40,307 bases of DNA, from NCBI RefSeq assembly GCF_029868745.1, contig NZ_JARWOP010000253.1:1-40307 (forward strand). Direction: 5' to 3'. The notes beneath the pieces were generated by a model. That model saw only the letters and a list, made by a program, of their open reading frames with translations, was not told the origin of the DNA and did not search any database. The position numbers and the translations under genes are program-made. Shown piece after piece: positions 11,101 through 20,900 of the stretch. Position 1 is the first letter of the stretch. Each line of letters starts with the position of its first letter. This stretch comes from Nocardia wallacei (GTDB taxonomy: Bacteria > Actinomycetota > Actinomycetes > Mycobacteriales > Mycobacteriaceae).

Positions 11101-11255
11101 ACGCCTTCGAACCCGACGACGCCCGGATCATCGAGGCCGCCTTCTACAACACCCTGCGCGCCGTCGCCGATGCCCCCGACGACCCGATCGACGCGGCCGC
11201 GGTACTGGACGAGGAGGACCAGGGCCTGCTGGTGATGCGGCGAATGTGGCAGTGA
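5175..11255 (+). CDS. NRPS 2: C-A-PCP-E-C, first lysine-type module with an extra C domain
   Basis: A peptide synthetase of 2026 residues. The first C domain (about 31-455) has QHIAWDG, retaining the catalytic second His. The A domain (about 482-992) has YTSGTTGRPKG, FDVSVFEL, LYGPTE, YRTGDIVRW and NGKLDR. The PCP (about 1006-1076) has LGGDSITAIRM. The epimerisation domain (about 1096-1543) has HHLVVDGVSW, ERHGR and VGWFTTTYPV. A second C domain (about 1580-2022) has HHLLLDGWSG. My manual A-domain code, DVFSYGLMDK, has an acidic residue that could bind a side-chain amine; N6-hydroxylysine is expected from the mycobactin/nocobactin logic but not proven. No clear Shine-Dalgarno precedes the ATG at 5175. 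The terminal C domain has no partner module on this protein, so it probably acts on a carrier of another protein, such as a PKS ACP. Confidence 0.92.
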   Translation: MRSLEDLQVAMAARLAQEGLATTAAVPVRRDPARAPLSFGQRYVWAHQQIAPDSAAYNLCLALTFAGDVDAAALREAFTALVRRHEVLRTTYHTDENGEPYQRIHQDLPPRLTDVDLTGTTDAEERLAELVAAAARETYDLTAESSLRVVFVRLHATKLVAVVSIQHIAWDGMTLPALSRDVENFYRQALTGPVEVEPLALQVADFAEWEQDRFHAEDQAEDIRFWESRFDGEVPELQLPYDRRPVAVSERGDRADRPLSDRADAGLRKLTAALRTTPFSVFLAAYHLALRQLTGRQDMVIGTTVANREEAGMELLIGNLSNMLPLHITGAAETFAELVEQVRSVTTEAFRHKHFPQEGIVRAVNRATGNVGSKLFDTMVLFLHQKIDGPQLPGATTSWELVDNGGALLPLVVETFMHDDRTDVQITYRTDVFDAETIARLHEYIDRILAEATAARPVPDLLTLSDTDRAHLDEWSHGTAVEIERETVDAMIRHSAERYPERVAVVFGDTELSYTEFDSRVNRLARLLLARGVRNGDRVAVYAERSERLPIAFAAVLRAGGVYFPVDPGYPADRVEYMFGDARPTLVIRAARKALGIEPGVPVVDLDAPDITEALAALDDSPLAETERARPIHPLDAAYLLYTSGTTGRPKGVVIHHRGVTNHVQWMRDYLEFGAERILQKAPIGFDVSVFELVNALCTGSATVLPPPEWWQADVEALAEIIHRHRITQISLVPSVVRAFIDAGPDPARLQSMRYVYLGGESVPPVLVEESSRFFGGTVLGLYGPTEGSMDLMHEDFADTAERDELQSALIGRPEWNSSVYVLDEQLRQVPPGVVGELYLGGVQLARGYHRRPDLTAAAFVACPFAATPGDRMYRTGDIVRWNSRGRMEYLGRVDDQVKIRGHRIELGEIGTVLRRLPGIASAAAVTVQQSGGPALVAYYVPEPDSADAPDADRIRAELAERLPEYMIPSALVRLDALPLTANGKLDRKALPVPDLGGSGGRGRALRDEAERTVAEAVRQVLGIAGATELAADDDFLALGGDSITAIRMASALKKRGLLITTSALFEARTIARIAAAAEPIVAGGAPALAEVGDETGWIPLNPIATVLTEQAADYSGFSQTTAVVTPAHSTLDQVAAVLAALVDRHPMLRARVAEDPDGRTAFYVPGPEEPATEPTLTEVVLDDETWDRAAGSALGEQLRQVSELLDPAAGRMVAAVWLRSVDGARGRLLLVIHHLVVDGVSWRILHDDLRQLWADPAAAAEPGTSVQTWNTSLVGLSTADAVVDTLPYWTAAAEGVDPLLGGRELDPAVDTVATVREITATLDSDDTAFLMTTATAAFGCDFLDIQVASLAVAVHRFRRRRDSDARTVSLTMERHGRVETLFTGVDLANTVGWFTTTYPVTLDVGGGSEAESAVKAVKEQLLAVPDSGIGWGLLRWLNPETRPALEQHRTPQISFNYMGRFAVTGAEDTVEDWSAAPEFGYLGGHANPGMPAPALLDINTVALTEDDRVTLQASFRFPGGLLSEDDARELAELWESGLGEVAKAVRDNQFRRLTPSDVLAGEVTQLDLDRWQEMYGEYEDVYPLAPMQAGLYLTALSAGARDVYNVQTLIGVRGELDVPRLGRAFDTVLNRYPNLRVTLSVSHAGQPYAIVAGHAEVPVREIDLSAQPDANARLHEFYRADQAEQFDLTRGPLTRVTVVHLPDATHTVVLTMHHLLLDGWSGQLVSREVFAEYAVAGAEPIGTPETFGKFLAMVRDGQDAVEQAWRPVLEAVRPCLVAPGRGVGSDGIPVERSFAIDDELVERVTALASEVGTTFSVVCQLAWANALRYVAGGEDVVFGEAVSGRPADLDDVDNAIGCFANIIPAVIGFDGGKSWRQHLTEIQSRRVDLMEYHTYPLTSALRASGTRKLFDTMFVFESYPPGRKELERLLGTAGLELASFEGAGATDNALLLMIFPANSLLPSDSVQAAIFYAEDAFEPDDARIIEAAFYNTLRAVADAPDDPIDAAAVLDEEDQGLLVMRRMWQ

Positions 11256-11297
11256 CGTAACCGAATCGGGGACATCACCGAGTCGGGAGGAGGGGAC

Positions 11298-14200
11298 ATG
11301 AGCGGTCCGGAGATCGAGGACGTGCTGGCGCTCGCGCCGCTGCAGGAAGGTTTGTACTCGCTGTCCCACCTCTCGGGTGCGGACCACGACGTCTACACCA
11401 TCCCGTTCGTCGTGGACATCGACGGGCCCCTGGATACCGCGGTGCTGCGGGCGAGTTTCGAGGCGCTGCTGCGGCGGCACGCGAACCTGCGGGCGGTGTT
11501 CTGGGACCAGGACGTGCCGCGGCCGGTGCAGATCGTGCCCGCCCGGGTAGAGCTGCCGTGGACCGAATGCGCCACGGAGCCGGGCGAATTGGACGCCCTC
11601 ACCGCCGCGGAGATCGCCCGTCCGTTCGACCTGAGCCGCGGTCCCGCGCTGCGCGTCCTGCTGGCCGCGCTGCCGCCCGGGGCCGACGGCACGGCGCGGC
11701 GGCGCATGATCGTGACGATCCACCACATCCTGATGGACGGGTGGTCGCTCGGATTGCTGTTCACCGAGCTGCGCGCGCTGTACGAGGCCGGGGGAGCGGC
11801 GGACGCGCTGCCGCCGGTGCGGCCCTACCGCGACTACATCGGCTGGCTGGCGACGCAGGACATGTCGGCGGCGCAGCGCCGCTGGACCGACTACCTGCGG
11901 GTTCTCGACGGTCCGGTGATGGTCGCCGACGGCGGCGCCGCGAGTGGTCCCGGCGCGAAGGCCGAGATCACCCGCTTCGCGCTGCCCGCCGCCGAGACGG
12001 CGCGGCTGCGGCAGTGGGCGCGGGCGCGGGGGTTGACGCTGAACACCGTGGTGCAGTTCGCCTGGACGCTGATGCTGGCGCGGTTGACCGATCGCCCCGA
12101 CGTCGCCTACGGCACCGTCGTGACGGGACGTCCCGATCAGATCGCCGGTGTGGACCGGATGATCGGCCTGTTCCTGAACACCGTCGCGGTGGCGTTCCGG
12201 CTCGACCCCGACGCCGCGGTGGTGGCCGAATGCGCTCGGCTGCAACGAGAGTCGGCGGCCATGCGGGAGGTGGGCTTCCTGAGCCTGTCGTCGGTGCAGC
12301 GGTCGGCCGGTTACGGTGCGCTGTTCGACACCATGTTCGTCTTCCAGAACGCGCCGATGGAGCATGCGTTCAGGGACGCCACGTTCGCCGACGGAACGAC
12401 CTTTCGCCCGGTGATGACCGAGAACCTGACGCACTACCCGCTCACCGTGGTGTCGCATCTGCTCGGCGACGAACTGCTGGTGGTCGTGGAGGCGGTCGTA
12501 GAGTCGGTGCCTTACCTACCGGCCGACATCGGCACGAGCATGCTTGCCGTGCTGGGCCGCTTGCCCGACCACACCGATACCCCGACAGCCGATCTGGATG
12601 TGCTGCCACAGGCCGCGCACGCCGACCTGCTGCGCATCGCGACCACCCCGCAATGTGAACAAGTCTCGGAGACTTCGGTTTTCGCGCTGTTCGAACGGCA
12701 GGCCGCCCGCACTCCGGACGCTCTCGCGCTCACCACCGACACGGTGCGCCTGACCTACCGTGAGCTACACGACCGGTCGGCCCGGCTGGCAGGCGAGATC
12801 GCCGCGCACGGTGTCGCCGCCGAGGGTGTGGTGGCGGTCTTCCTCCCGCGCGGCCCGCAGGCGATCGTGGCCATCCTGGCCACGCTCGGCGCGGGCGCCG
12901 CCTACGTGCCCGTGGACGTGGGGCTGCCCGCGGCCCGGATCGAGTCGATCCTCGCGCAGTCCCGGCCGGATCTGGTGCTGGCGACCGAGGGACACGCCCG
13001 TGACCTCGACGGAATCCCGGTGCTGCGCTTGGACGATCCGGCGGTGGCCGAGCGGATCGCCGCGCGGGCGCCCGAGGTTCCGGTCGTCTCGCGGCATCCG
13101 GCGCATCGCGCCTATCTCATCTTCACCTCCGGCTCGACCGGGGAGCCGAAGGGCGTCGCCGGAACGCACGGGGCGCTGCTCGGCTATTTCGCCGACCACC
13201 GCGATCGCGTGTACCGGCCCGCCGAGCGACGGCTGGGCCGCAAGCTGCGGATCGCGCACGCGTGGTCGCTGAGCTTCGACGCCTCCTGGCAGCCGCTGAT
13301 CGGCCTGCTCGACGGCCATGGCCTGCACCTGTTCGACGAGGAGGCGATGCGGGATGCGCAGCGCCTGGTCGACGGGATGGTCCGGCACGAGGTCGACATG
13401 ATAGATACGACGCCGTCCCTGTTCCGGCAGCTGGCGGCGGAGGGACTGCTCGAGCACCGTCTCGCCGTGCTCGCGCTGGGTGGCGAGGCCATCGACCCCC
13501 AGCTGTGGGCGCGTCTGCGTGCGCTGCCGGATATCGCCGTGCACAACTGTTACGGGCCGACGGAGACGACCGTCGAGGCCGTCGTCGCCGATGTGGCCGC
13601 GCTCGAAGACATTGGGGCACAGCCCGATTCGCCCACGATCGGCGCGGCGACCGCCGGGATGTCGGCCTATGCGCTGGACTCCCGGCTGCGGCCGGTGCCC
13701 GTCGGCGTGACCGGCGAGCTGTACCTGGCCGGGCCGCAACTCGCGCGCGGGTACGTCGGGCGCCCGGGCGCCACGGCCGACCGCTTCGTGGCCGACCCGT
13801 TCGGTGCCGGCCGTATGTACCGCACCGGCGACCTGGTGCGCCGCCGGCCTGACGGCCTGCTCACCTATCTGGGCCGGGCAGACGACCAGGTGAAGGTGCG
13901 CGGGTACCGCATCGAGATCGGTGAGGTGGAGACGGCGCTGCGGACGCTGCCCGGCGTCGCGGCCGCGGCGGTGATCGTGACACGGCGCGGCGACGGCGCG
14001 AGCCTGATCGGCTTCGTGGTGTGCGCGCCGGGCCGGACCGCCGACCCGGCCGGTATGCGCGCGGCCCTCTCGGATCGCCTGCCCGCCTACATGATTCCCG
14101 CACGGGTCATGGTGCTGCCGCAGATTCCGGTCACGGTCAACGGCAAGCTCGATACTCGCGAGCTGGAGCGGCTCGCCGAGCAAACACACACGGCCGCAAG

Positions 14201-15833
14201 CGAATCCGACGCCGCGCCCGGCACCGGCACCGAGAAGGCCCTGGCCGCACTGCTCGCCGAGGTGTTCGACGGGCACGCGCCGGGCGTCGACGCCGATTTC
14301 TTCGCACTCGGCATGGACAGCATCGTCGCCATCTCGCTGGTGAATGCCGCACGGCGACACGGCATCTCGGTGTCCGCGCGGATGGTGCTGGCCAATCCGA
14401 CCATCCGTGACCTCGCCGCGGCGATCGACCGCGGCGAGACCGGCGCGACCTCGACCGGCGCGGACGGCTACGGCGAGGTGACCCCATTGCCGATCGTGGC
14501 GTGGATGTACGCCCACGGCAATTACCGCCGATTCACCCAGAACATGCTGCTCACCCTACCCACGGGCATCACCCGGGCGAAGCTGGAGGCGGTGCTGCAG
14601 ACGGTGCTCGACGGGCACGACGCGCTGCGGTCGCTGTCGGTGGATACGCCGGACGGCCCGCGGCTGGTGACCCGCGAGCCGGGCTCGGTGATGGCGAGCG
14701 ATGTACTCACGCGCATCGAGGACGTGCCCGCCGACGCCGACGGCCGACACCTGCGTCCGGCCACCCACGCCGCGATCGACGAGATCGACCCGGGCACCGG
14801 CGATCTGGTGCGGGCGGTGTGGTTCCGTGGCCGCGCCGACGGCGACGTGCTGTTCCTCGCGATCCACCACCTGGCCGTGGACGTGGTGTCCTGGCACATC
14901 CTGGCCGCCGACCTGGCCGCCGCCTGGGAGCAGGTGCGCGACGGCGGCACACCGAAGGTGATGAGCGAACCCACCTCCTATCGCGCGTGGTCGCGGTTGA
15001 TGGTCCAACGCGCCGGGCACGACGACGTGCTGGCGCAGCGCGACTACTGGGCCGCCCAGGTCGCCGGACCCGATCCGGCCCTCGGCAGCCGCAAGCCGGA
15101 TCCGGCGCGGGACACCTGGGATTCGTTGCGGGCCACCATGATCCACACCCCCGCCGACACGACCGCGCGGGTGCTGGGCGCGACGACCGGAAGTGCGGGC
15201 GTCCGGGAGATCCTCCTGGCCGCCCTGACGATGACGCTGATCTCGTGGCGTCGGGAGCGAGGGGAGGACGACACGAACGGGGCGCTGATCGCCCTGGAGA
15301 GCCACGGCCGCGCGGACGAGGCCGTGGGCGCCGACAGTTCGGGCACGGTGGGCTGGTTCACCAGCGTGTTCCCGGTGCGGCTCGGCAGCGGTGCGATGGT
15401 CCTCGATGCGGACACCGCGGCGGCCGAACTGCTCGACTCCGTGACGGCACACGTCGCCGAGGTGCCCCGGCACGGCGTCGATTTCGGGCTGCTGCAGGCA
15501 GTGGCGCGGGTGCCGGAGCTGGTCGACGCGCCCGAACCCCAGGTCGAGTTCAACTACCTGGGGCGCTCCGATCTGCTGGAGAACGACCGACCGGCCTGGT
15601 CGATCACCACCGACGCCGTGTTCACCGAGGCTATGCCGATCGCCTCGGAACCCGATCTGCCACTGCGCTACGCCCTGGATGTGGTTGCGGCCGTGGGCAA
15701 CAGCCCCGACGGACCGCGGCTGAGCACCCAGTGGCGGTGGAGCGCGGCACTGTTCACCGAGGCCGACGCAAAGCGCCTGGGAGAGCTGTGGAATCGCAGC
15801 GTCGCCGCGATCGCGAACGTATCGGAACGGTGA
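11298..15833 (+). CDS. NRPS 3: C-A-PCP-E, terminal lysine-type module
   Basis: A peptide synthetase of 1511 residues with the architecture and size of MbtF-type terminal enzymes. The C domain (about 7-435) has HHILMDGWS. The A domain (about 455-958) has [40 protein letters not shown] and NGKLDT. The PCP (about 974-1045) has [10 protein letters not shown]. The epimerisation domain (about 1058-1502) has [14 protein letters not shown] and [10 protein letters not shown]. The manual code DAQDAGCVEK carries acidic residues compatible with a basic side chain such as lysine. A strong GGAGGAGG Shine-Dalgarno precedes the ATG. There is no C-terminal thioesterase, so release of the chain, by caprolactam formation in this family, must come from another activity. 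It lies 42 bp after NRPS 2 and 44 bp before the first thioesterase. Confidence 0.92.
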   Translation: MSGPEIEDVLALAPLQEGLYSLSHLSGADHDVYTIPFVVDIDGPLDTAVLRASFEALLRRHANLRAVFWDQDVPRPVQIVPARVELPWTECATEPGELDALTAAEIARPFDLSRGPALRVLLAALPPGADGTARRRMIVTIHHILMDGWSLGLLFTELRALYEAGGAADALPPVRPYRDYIGWLATQDMSAAQRRWTDYLRVLDGPVMVADGGAASGPGAKAEITRFALPAAETARLRQWARARGLTLNTVVQFAWTLMLARLTDRPDVAYGTVVTGRPDQIAGVDRMIGLFLNTVAVAFRLDPDAAVVAECARLQRESAAMREVGFLSLSSVQRSAGYGALFDTMFVFQNAPMEHAFRDATFADGTTFRPVMTENLTHYPLTVVSHLLGDELLVVVEAVVESVPYLPADIGTSMLAVLGRLPDHTDTPTADLDVLPQAAHADLLRIATTPQCEQVSETSVFALFERQAARTPDALALTTDTVRLTYRELHDRSARLAGEIAAHGVAAEGVVAVFLPRGPQAIVAILATLGAGAAYVPVDVGLPAARIESILAQSRPDLVLATEGHARDLDGIPVLRLDDPAVAERIAARAPEVPVVSRHPAHRAYLIFTSGSTGEPKGVAGTHGALLGYFADHRDRVYRPAERRLGRKLRIAHAWSLSFDASWQPLIGLLDGHGLHLFDEEAMRDAQRLVDGMVRHEVDMIDTTPSLFRQLAAEGLLEHRLAVLALGGEAIDPQLWARLRALPDIAVHNCYGPTETTVEAVVADVAALEDIGAQPDSPTIGAATAGMSAYALDSRLRPVPVGVTGELYLAGPQLARGYVGRPGATADRFVADPFGAGRMYRTGDLVRRRPDGLLTYLGRADDQVKVRGYRIEIGEVETALRTLPGVAAAAVIVTRRGDGASLIGFVVCAPGRTADPAGMRAALSDRLPAYMIPARVMVLPQIPVTVNGKLDTRELERLAEQTHTAASESDAAPGTGTEKALAALLAEVFDGHAPGVDADFFALGMDSIVAISLVNAARRHGISVSARMVLANPTIRDLAAAIDRGETGATSTGADGYGEVTPLPIVAWMYAHGNYRRFTQNMLLTLPTGITRAKLEAVLQTVLDGHDALRSLSVDTPDGPRLVTREPGSVMASDVLTRIEDVPADADGRHLRPATHAAIDEIDPGTGDLVRAVWFRGRADGDVLFLAIHHLAVDVVSWHILAADLAAAWEQVRDGGTPKVMSEPTSYRAWSRLMVQRAGHDDVLAQRDYWAAQVAGPDPALGSRKPDPARDTWDSLRATMIHTPADTTARVLGATTGSAGVREILLAALTMTLISWRRERGEDDTNGALIALESHGRADEAVGADSSGTVGWFTSVFPVRLGSGAMVLDADTAAAELLDSVTAHVAEVPRHGVDFGLLQAVARVPELVDAPEPQVEFNYLGRSDLLENDRPAWSITTDAVFTEAMPIASEPDLPLRYALDVVAAVGNSPDGPRLSTQWRWSAALFTEADAKRLGELWNRSVAAIANVSER

Positions 15834-15877
15834 TGCGGTGATGTGATCGCCCGCCACAACCAAGGGGATGGATTGAT

Positions 15878-16621
15878 ATGCACAGACCGGGATGGATAAG
15901 GAAGTTCCACAAGTCGCGATCCGCCGGCGGGCCGCCCTTGTTGATCTTCCCGCACGCCGGCGCCGGTGCTTCGACCTACCGGGCGTTTTCCAAGGCGTTC
16001 AGCAGACACTTCGACGTCATCGTCTTTCAATATCCGGGGCGTCAGGATCGCGCGCACGAGCCGCTGGCGACCTCGCTGCCCGAACTGGCCGCGGGCGCTC
16101 TCGCCGAATTCCGGAATTCCGCGTTCGACCGCGCGGGGATATTCGCCTTCGGGCACAGCATGGGCGCGCTGGTCTCTTTCGAATTCGTCCGGCTCGCCGA
16201 GGCCGCGGGCCTGGACGTGCGGCAGCTGACCGTGTCGGCGGCGGTGCCGCCGTGCCGCGCGGAACACCGGCCCCGCACACCCGTCGAGGACGAGGCCCTG
16301 CTCGACCACCTCACGATGCTCGAGGGCACCGGCTCCGACGTGCTGTCCAGTCGCGAGATCATGCGCATGGCGCTGCCCGTGCTCAAGGCCGACCACCAGG
16401 CCTCCGACGCCTACACCGGACCGGCGGACGCGGAACTGTCCGCCCGCATCCACGCCCTCGGCGGCGCCCAGGACCCGATCGTTTCCATCGCCGACCTGCA
16501 CGGCTGGCGCCGCCACAGCGACGACGTCGAGGTTACGGTGTTCGACGGCGGGCATTTCTTCCTGAACGAACACGTCGACGCGATCGCGGAATCGGTGGCC
16601 CGGCACGTGGCGGCGGCCTGA
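15878..16621 (+). CDS. Type II thioesterase, copy 1
   Basis: A 247-residue alpha/beta hydrolase of the RifR/GrsT type II thioesterase family. It has the early PHAGAGASTY oxyanion stretch (about 27-36), the GHSMG nucleophile elbow (about 92-96) and a late FDGGHFFL catalytic His segment. Such stand-alone enzymes clear misprimed or stalled carrier domains and sometimes help release product. AAGGGGA precedes the ATG at 15878. It shares the PGW.R.FHK start and overall sequence with the second copy at 22528, and each copy directly precedes a ketosynthase. As no NRPS here has its own thioesterase, a release role cannot be excluded. Confidence 0.9.
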   Translation: MHRPGWIRKFHKSRSAGGPPLLIFPHAGAGASTYRAFSKAFSRHFDVIVFQYPGRQDRAHEPLATSLPELAAGALAEFRNSAFDRAGIFAFGHSMGALVSFEFVRLAEAAGLDVRQLTVSAAVPPCRAEHRPRTPVEDEALLDHLTMLEGTGSDVLSSREIMRMALPVLKADHQASDAYTGPADAELSARIHALGGAQDPIVSIADLHGWRRHSDDVEVTVFDGGHFFLNEHVDAIAESVARHVAAA

Positions 16622-16634
16622 GGGGGAGATGACT

Positions 16635-17951
16635 ATGCCGACAATGGAAGACATCGATCACGTCGTAATTTCCGGAATGGCCGTGGAGGCGCCCGGAGGC
16701 ATCGACGGACCCGGAGCGTATTGGGCCGCGCTGGCCGACGCGCGAGAAATGATCGGACCGTTTCCCCGGGACCGGGGCTGGCCGATCGAGGAAATGCTGT
16801 CGCTGTCGCGCCTGGACGGCTGGGGCACGGTGCGGGACGCGGGCGGATTCCTCGACCGCGCCGCCGCTTTCGATCCGGCGTTCTTCGGAATCAGTCAGCG
16901 CGAAGCGCTCGCCACCGACCCGCAGCAGCGGGTGGCGCTGCGGGTGGCGTGGAAGGCGCTGGAGAACTCCGGAATGAATCCGGCCGCCCTCGACGAGGAG
17001 GACGCCGGGTGTTTCGTCGGCGTTCTCCCGATGGAATACGGGCCGCGCGGCGCCGAGGTCAACGAGTACAGCGGGCACCGGGTGGTCAGTCAGGTCACGA
17101 TGAGCGTCGCCGGGCGGGTGTCGCACTGTCTGGGGCTGATCGGGCCGTCGGTGACCGTCGACACCGCCTGCACCTCGTCGCTGACGGCACTCCATCTGGC
17201 GGCGACCGCGGTGCGCGGCGGCGAATGTGAGTGGGCGCTCGCCGGTGGCGTGTGCGTGATGGGGTCGCCGATCCTGTTCTACGAATTCTCCAAGCACAAC
17301 GCCCTCTCGGCGGACGGGCACTGCCGGTCCTACGCCGACGACGCGACGGGCACATTGTGGGGCGAGGGCGCGGGTTTCGTTCTGGTGGAACGGGAATCGC
17401 GCGCCCGGCGACTCGGCCACCGGATCTACGGCCGCATCCTGGCTTCGGCCCACAACCACAACGGGAAGGGGAAGCCCATCCTCACGCCGCGCATCGACGC
17501 GCAGGAGCGGGTGATCCGCAAGACCATCGATCTGGCGGGCATCGACCCGGACGAGATCGGCATGGTCGAAGGGCACGGCACCGCGACCAGGGCCGGTGAT
17601 CCGGTGGAACTCACCGCCTTGCAGAACACTTACGGCGCCACGGATTCCACCACGTTGGTGGGCTCGGTGAAATCGAATATCGGCCACACCCAGGCGGCCG
17701 CCGGGGTGCTGGGCCTGATCAAGTTGCTGCTGGCGGGGCGGCACGGCCGGATCCCGCCGAGCCTGCATGCCGCCAACCCCACCACCAAGGTCGACTGGGA
17801 CCGGTCCAGCCTGCGCCTGGCCACGACACTGCAACCGTGGCACGCGCGTAGCGGCGTCCGCTGCGGCGCCGTCTCCGCTTTCGGCGCGGGCGGGGCCAAC
17901 GCGCATGCCATCGTCGCCATGCCCGCGCCGGAGGAGGCGGATCATGTCTAG
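16635..17951 (+). CDS. Stand-alone beta-ketoacyl synthase, copy 1
   Basis: A protein of about 438 residues consisting of a single modular-type ketosynthase, as in MbtC/NbtB-like proteins. It condenses an acyl starter with the extender held by the following AT-KR-ACP protein. The catalytic Cys is in VDTACTSSL (about 174-182), and the histidines are in EGHGTATRAGD and KSNIGHTQAAAG. I prefer the ATG at 16635 because GGGGGAG (16622-16628) lies 6 bp upstream, whereas the ATG at 16629 directly abuts it. The last 8 bp overlap the next gene at ATGTCTAG, so the two are probably translationally coupled. With no loading module visible, a fatty acyl starter from primary metabolism is likely. Confidence 0.91.
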   Translation: MPTMEDIDHVVISGMAVEAPGGIDGPGAYWAALADAREMIGPFPRDRGWPIEEMLSLSRLDGWGTVRDAGGFLDRAAAFDPAFFGISQREALATDPQQRVALRVAWKALENSGMNPAALDEEDAGCFVGVLPMEYGPRGAEVNEYSGHRVVSQVTMSVAGRVSHCLGLIGPSVTVDTACTSSLTALHLAATAVRGGECEWALAGGVCVMGSPILFYEFSKHNALSADGHCRSYADDATGTLWGEGAGFVLVERESRARRLGHRIYGRILASAHNHNGKGKPILTPRIDAQERVIRKTIDLAGIDPDEIGMVEGHGTATRAGDPVELTALQNTYGATDSTTLVGSVKSNIGHTQAAAGVLGLIKLLLAGRHGRIPPSLHAANPTTKVDWDRSSLRLATTLQPWHARSGVRCGAVSAFGAGGANAHAIVAMPAPEEADHV

Positions 17952-20900
17952 CTATCGACTGCCCGACGGATCGGTGCCGATTCTGCTGTCGGCGGACCAT
18001 CTCGACCTGCTGCCCGGCGCGGCCGCCGCCCTGCTGTCCTATGTCGCGGAACATCCCGAGGCGTCCCCGGATCGCGTGGGGGACATGTTGTTCCGCACTC
18101 GGGCCGCCCGCCGGCACCGGGTGCTGGCAATGGTCGACTCCCGCGACGGACTGGTCGACGCACTGCGGGCGATCGTGGACGGCCGCAACCATCCGGCGGT
18201 CGTGCGGTCGGCCGAGCCCGCGGCGGCGCGCCGATCGGCGTACGTGTTCCCCGGCCAGGGCGGGCAGCGACCGGGCATGGGCAAGCTGTTCTACGAGCAC
18301 ATGCCCGCGTTCCGAGCGGAGGTCGATCGGTGCGGCGAACTCTTCGCCGAGCTGTTCGGCGCCTCGCCGACGGCGTATCTGCTGGACGCGGACCTCGAGC
18401 CCGGCGACAGCGCCCGCGTCGTGCAGCCCGCGCTGTTCGCGGAAATGGCCGGGCTGGCCGCGATGTGGCGGTCGGTCGGGATCACGCCGGACGTGGTGGT
18501 GGGCCACAGCCAAGGCGAACTCGCCGCCGCCTATGTGTCGGGCGCGATGACGCTCGCGGACGCGGTTCTCGTCGTCGGCGCCCGCGCCCGCGCCGTCGAC
18601 ACCATCGCCTCGGATCGGTACGCCATGGCCGTGGTGGCCGCCGACCGCGAGGAATGCGAGGAACTGCTGGCCCGGCGCTCCGGCTGGGCGCAGGTGTCGG
18701 TCATCAATTCGCCACGCATGGTGGGCATTTCGGGCGAGCGGGACACCGTCGAGGACGTCGTGGCGACGCTCACGGCGGACGACCGGTTCGCCCGCCTCAT
18801 CCGGGTGGAGTACCCGGCGCACACCGATCGGGTCACCGATGTGCGCCAGCAGGTCCAGGACGCGATGAGTGGCCGGCTGCGGCATCCACACTTCCTGGAT
18901 ACCGACATCGACTGTCTCGGAGCCACTCTCGGCGGCGCGGTGACCACCGATCTGCCCGTGGACGAGTACTGGTTCTGGAATCTGCGCAATACCGTCCGAT
19001 TCGACAAGGCCATCGATGCGGCGGTCGCGCGGGAGGTCGACACCTTCGTCGAACTCGCGGAGCATCCGACGCTGGCGCTGTCCATCCAGGAGAATCTTTC
19101 GGCCGCCGCGCCGGGCCGCCGGGTCACGGTCACCGGCACCTCCAGCCGCGCCGCGACGGACCTGTCGGAGTTCACCAGGAATCTCGCGACGCTGGCCGTG
19201 CACGACCTCGACTACCGGTGGGACGCGCTGCGGGTCGAGTCCGACGAGGTGGTGCGGCTGCCGCTGGACGATTTTCCGAACACCGAGATGAACGAGGTGC
19301 GGCTGTGGCTGCCGTACAACGCCGCGGCCGCGGCGCGAAACGTGGTCCCGGACAACGTGTCCCCGCCCTCCCCACCGCCCGCGGCCGTCGAGCGCGACCC
19401 GATTCGCACGGCGCTACCGCAGCTGCTGGTCGAGACGTGGAATCGGCTGGCGCACCGCAGCCTGGCGGCCCCGCGTTCGCTGGGCGTCATCGACCACACC
19501 GGGCAGTGCGCTGAGCTGGCCGCCGCCCTGTGCGCGCACGCCCCGGACCAGGGCGCGTCGGCTCGGCTCATCGATGTCGCCGCCGGGGACGACACCGGCG
19601 ACGTCGACACCCTCGTGGTGCTGCTCCCCGCGCTGCCGGAGTTGCCCGCCGCCACCGCCGTCGCGGAGGTCGCGGAGTTCTTCGGAACCCGCGCGTGGTG
19701 GTCCAAACCCGGTGCCGCGGTAACGGATTGGTGGCTGGTCACGGTCGGCGGGGAAGCGGCGGTGCGGGACGACGCGCCGCCGCATCCCGTGCCCGCCGCG
19801 GCCGCCGCGGGATTCCGCTGTGCCGGAACCGAATACCCGGACGTGGCCTTCCGGCATCTGGACCTGTCGCCCGGCGAGACCGGTGCGGACGAGGCGCCCA
19901 CGATCATCACGGCGCTGCACACCGCCGACGAGCCGGAGCTGGCACTGCGCCGCGGGACGCTGTATGCCAAGCGGCTCGTGGAGGCGGATCAGGAGGGATC
20001 CGAGCTGGTGGCGGTGCCGGACAATGTCGTGATCCTCGGCGGCACCGGCGCGGTCGGCTTGGAGTTCTGCGACCATGTCGCGCGGCACGGCGCCCGCCGG
20101 ATCGCGCTGGTGAGCAGGTCGGGCGAGACCGCCGCGGTCGGTGATCGGCTGCGGGGGCTCCGCGATCTCGGCGCCGAGATCCGGGTGATCCGGTGCGATC
20201 TCGGCGACGAGGCGGCGACCCGGCGGGTGGCGGACGCCTTGCGCGATATGCCCGCGGGTCTCGTCGTGCACGCGGCGGCCGATATCGCGGGACTGACGAA
20301 CATCGAACTGATCAACGTCACCGCGGCCGAGGCCGACCGCGTGGTGCGGGGCAAGGTCGTCGGCCTAGCGCACGTACTGGATTCCCTTGCCCTGGAAAAG
20401 GATTGCCGACTGCTGCTGTGCTCCTCGCTGGCGGCGACCCTCGGCGGGCGCGGGATGAGCGTCTACGCGGCGGCCAACCGGATGCTCGACGCCGAGGCCC
20501 GGCGCCTGCGGGCCGCGGGCCGCGACGCCGTCTCCGTGCAATGGGGACAGTGGGCCGTGCACCGCGGTGCGGGCACCTCCGCCGCCGACGTGCTCGCCGG
20601 TGTGGGTTATCTGCCCATGCGCTCCGAGGACGCCGTCACGCTGGGTCTGCGCGGCCCGCGCGAGAACACGATCGTCACGGCATTCGATTGGGACCGTGGG
20701 CGTTCCGTGCTCGGTCAGTACGGGTACGGCCCGGTGCTGTCCCAGCTGGAGACCCCGGAACCGGTCCACGCCGACCCCGTCCCGGAGACTCGGGCACCCG
20801 TCGCCGAGACAGCGGTACCGCAACGGCTGCTGCAACTGCTCGCCGAGGTCATCGGCGCGGACGATCCCGCGACGATCGATACGGCGCGTCCGCTGGTGGC

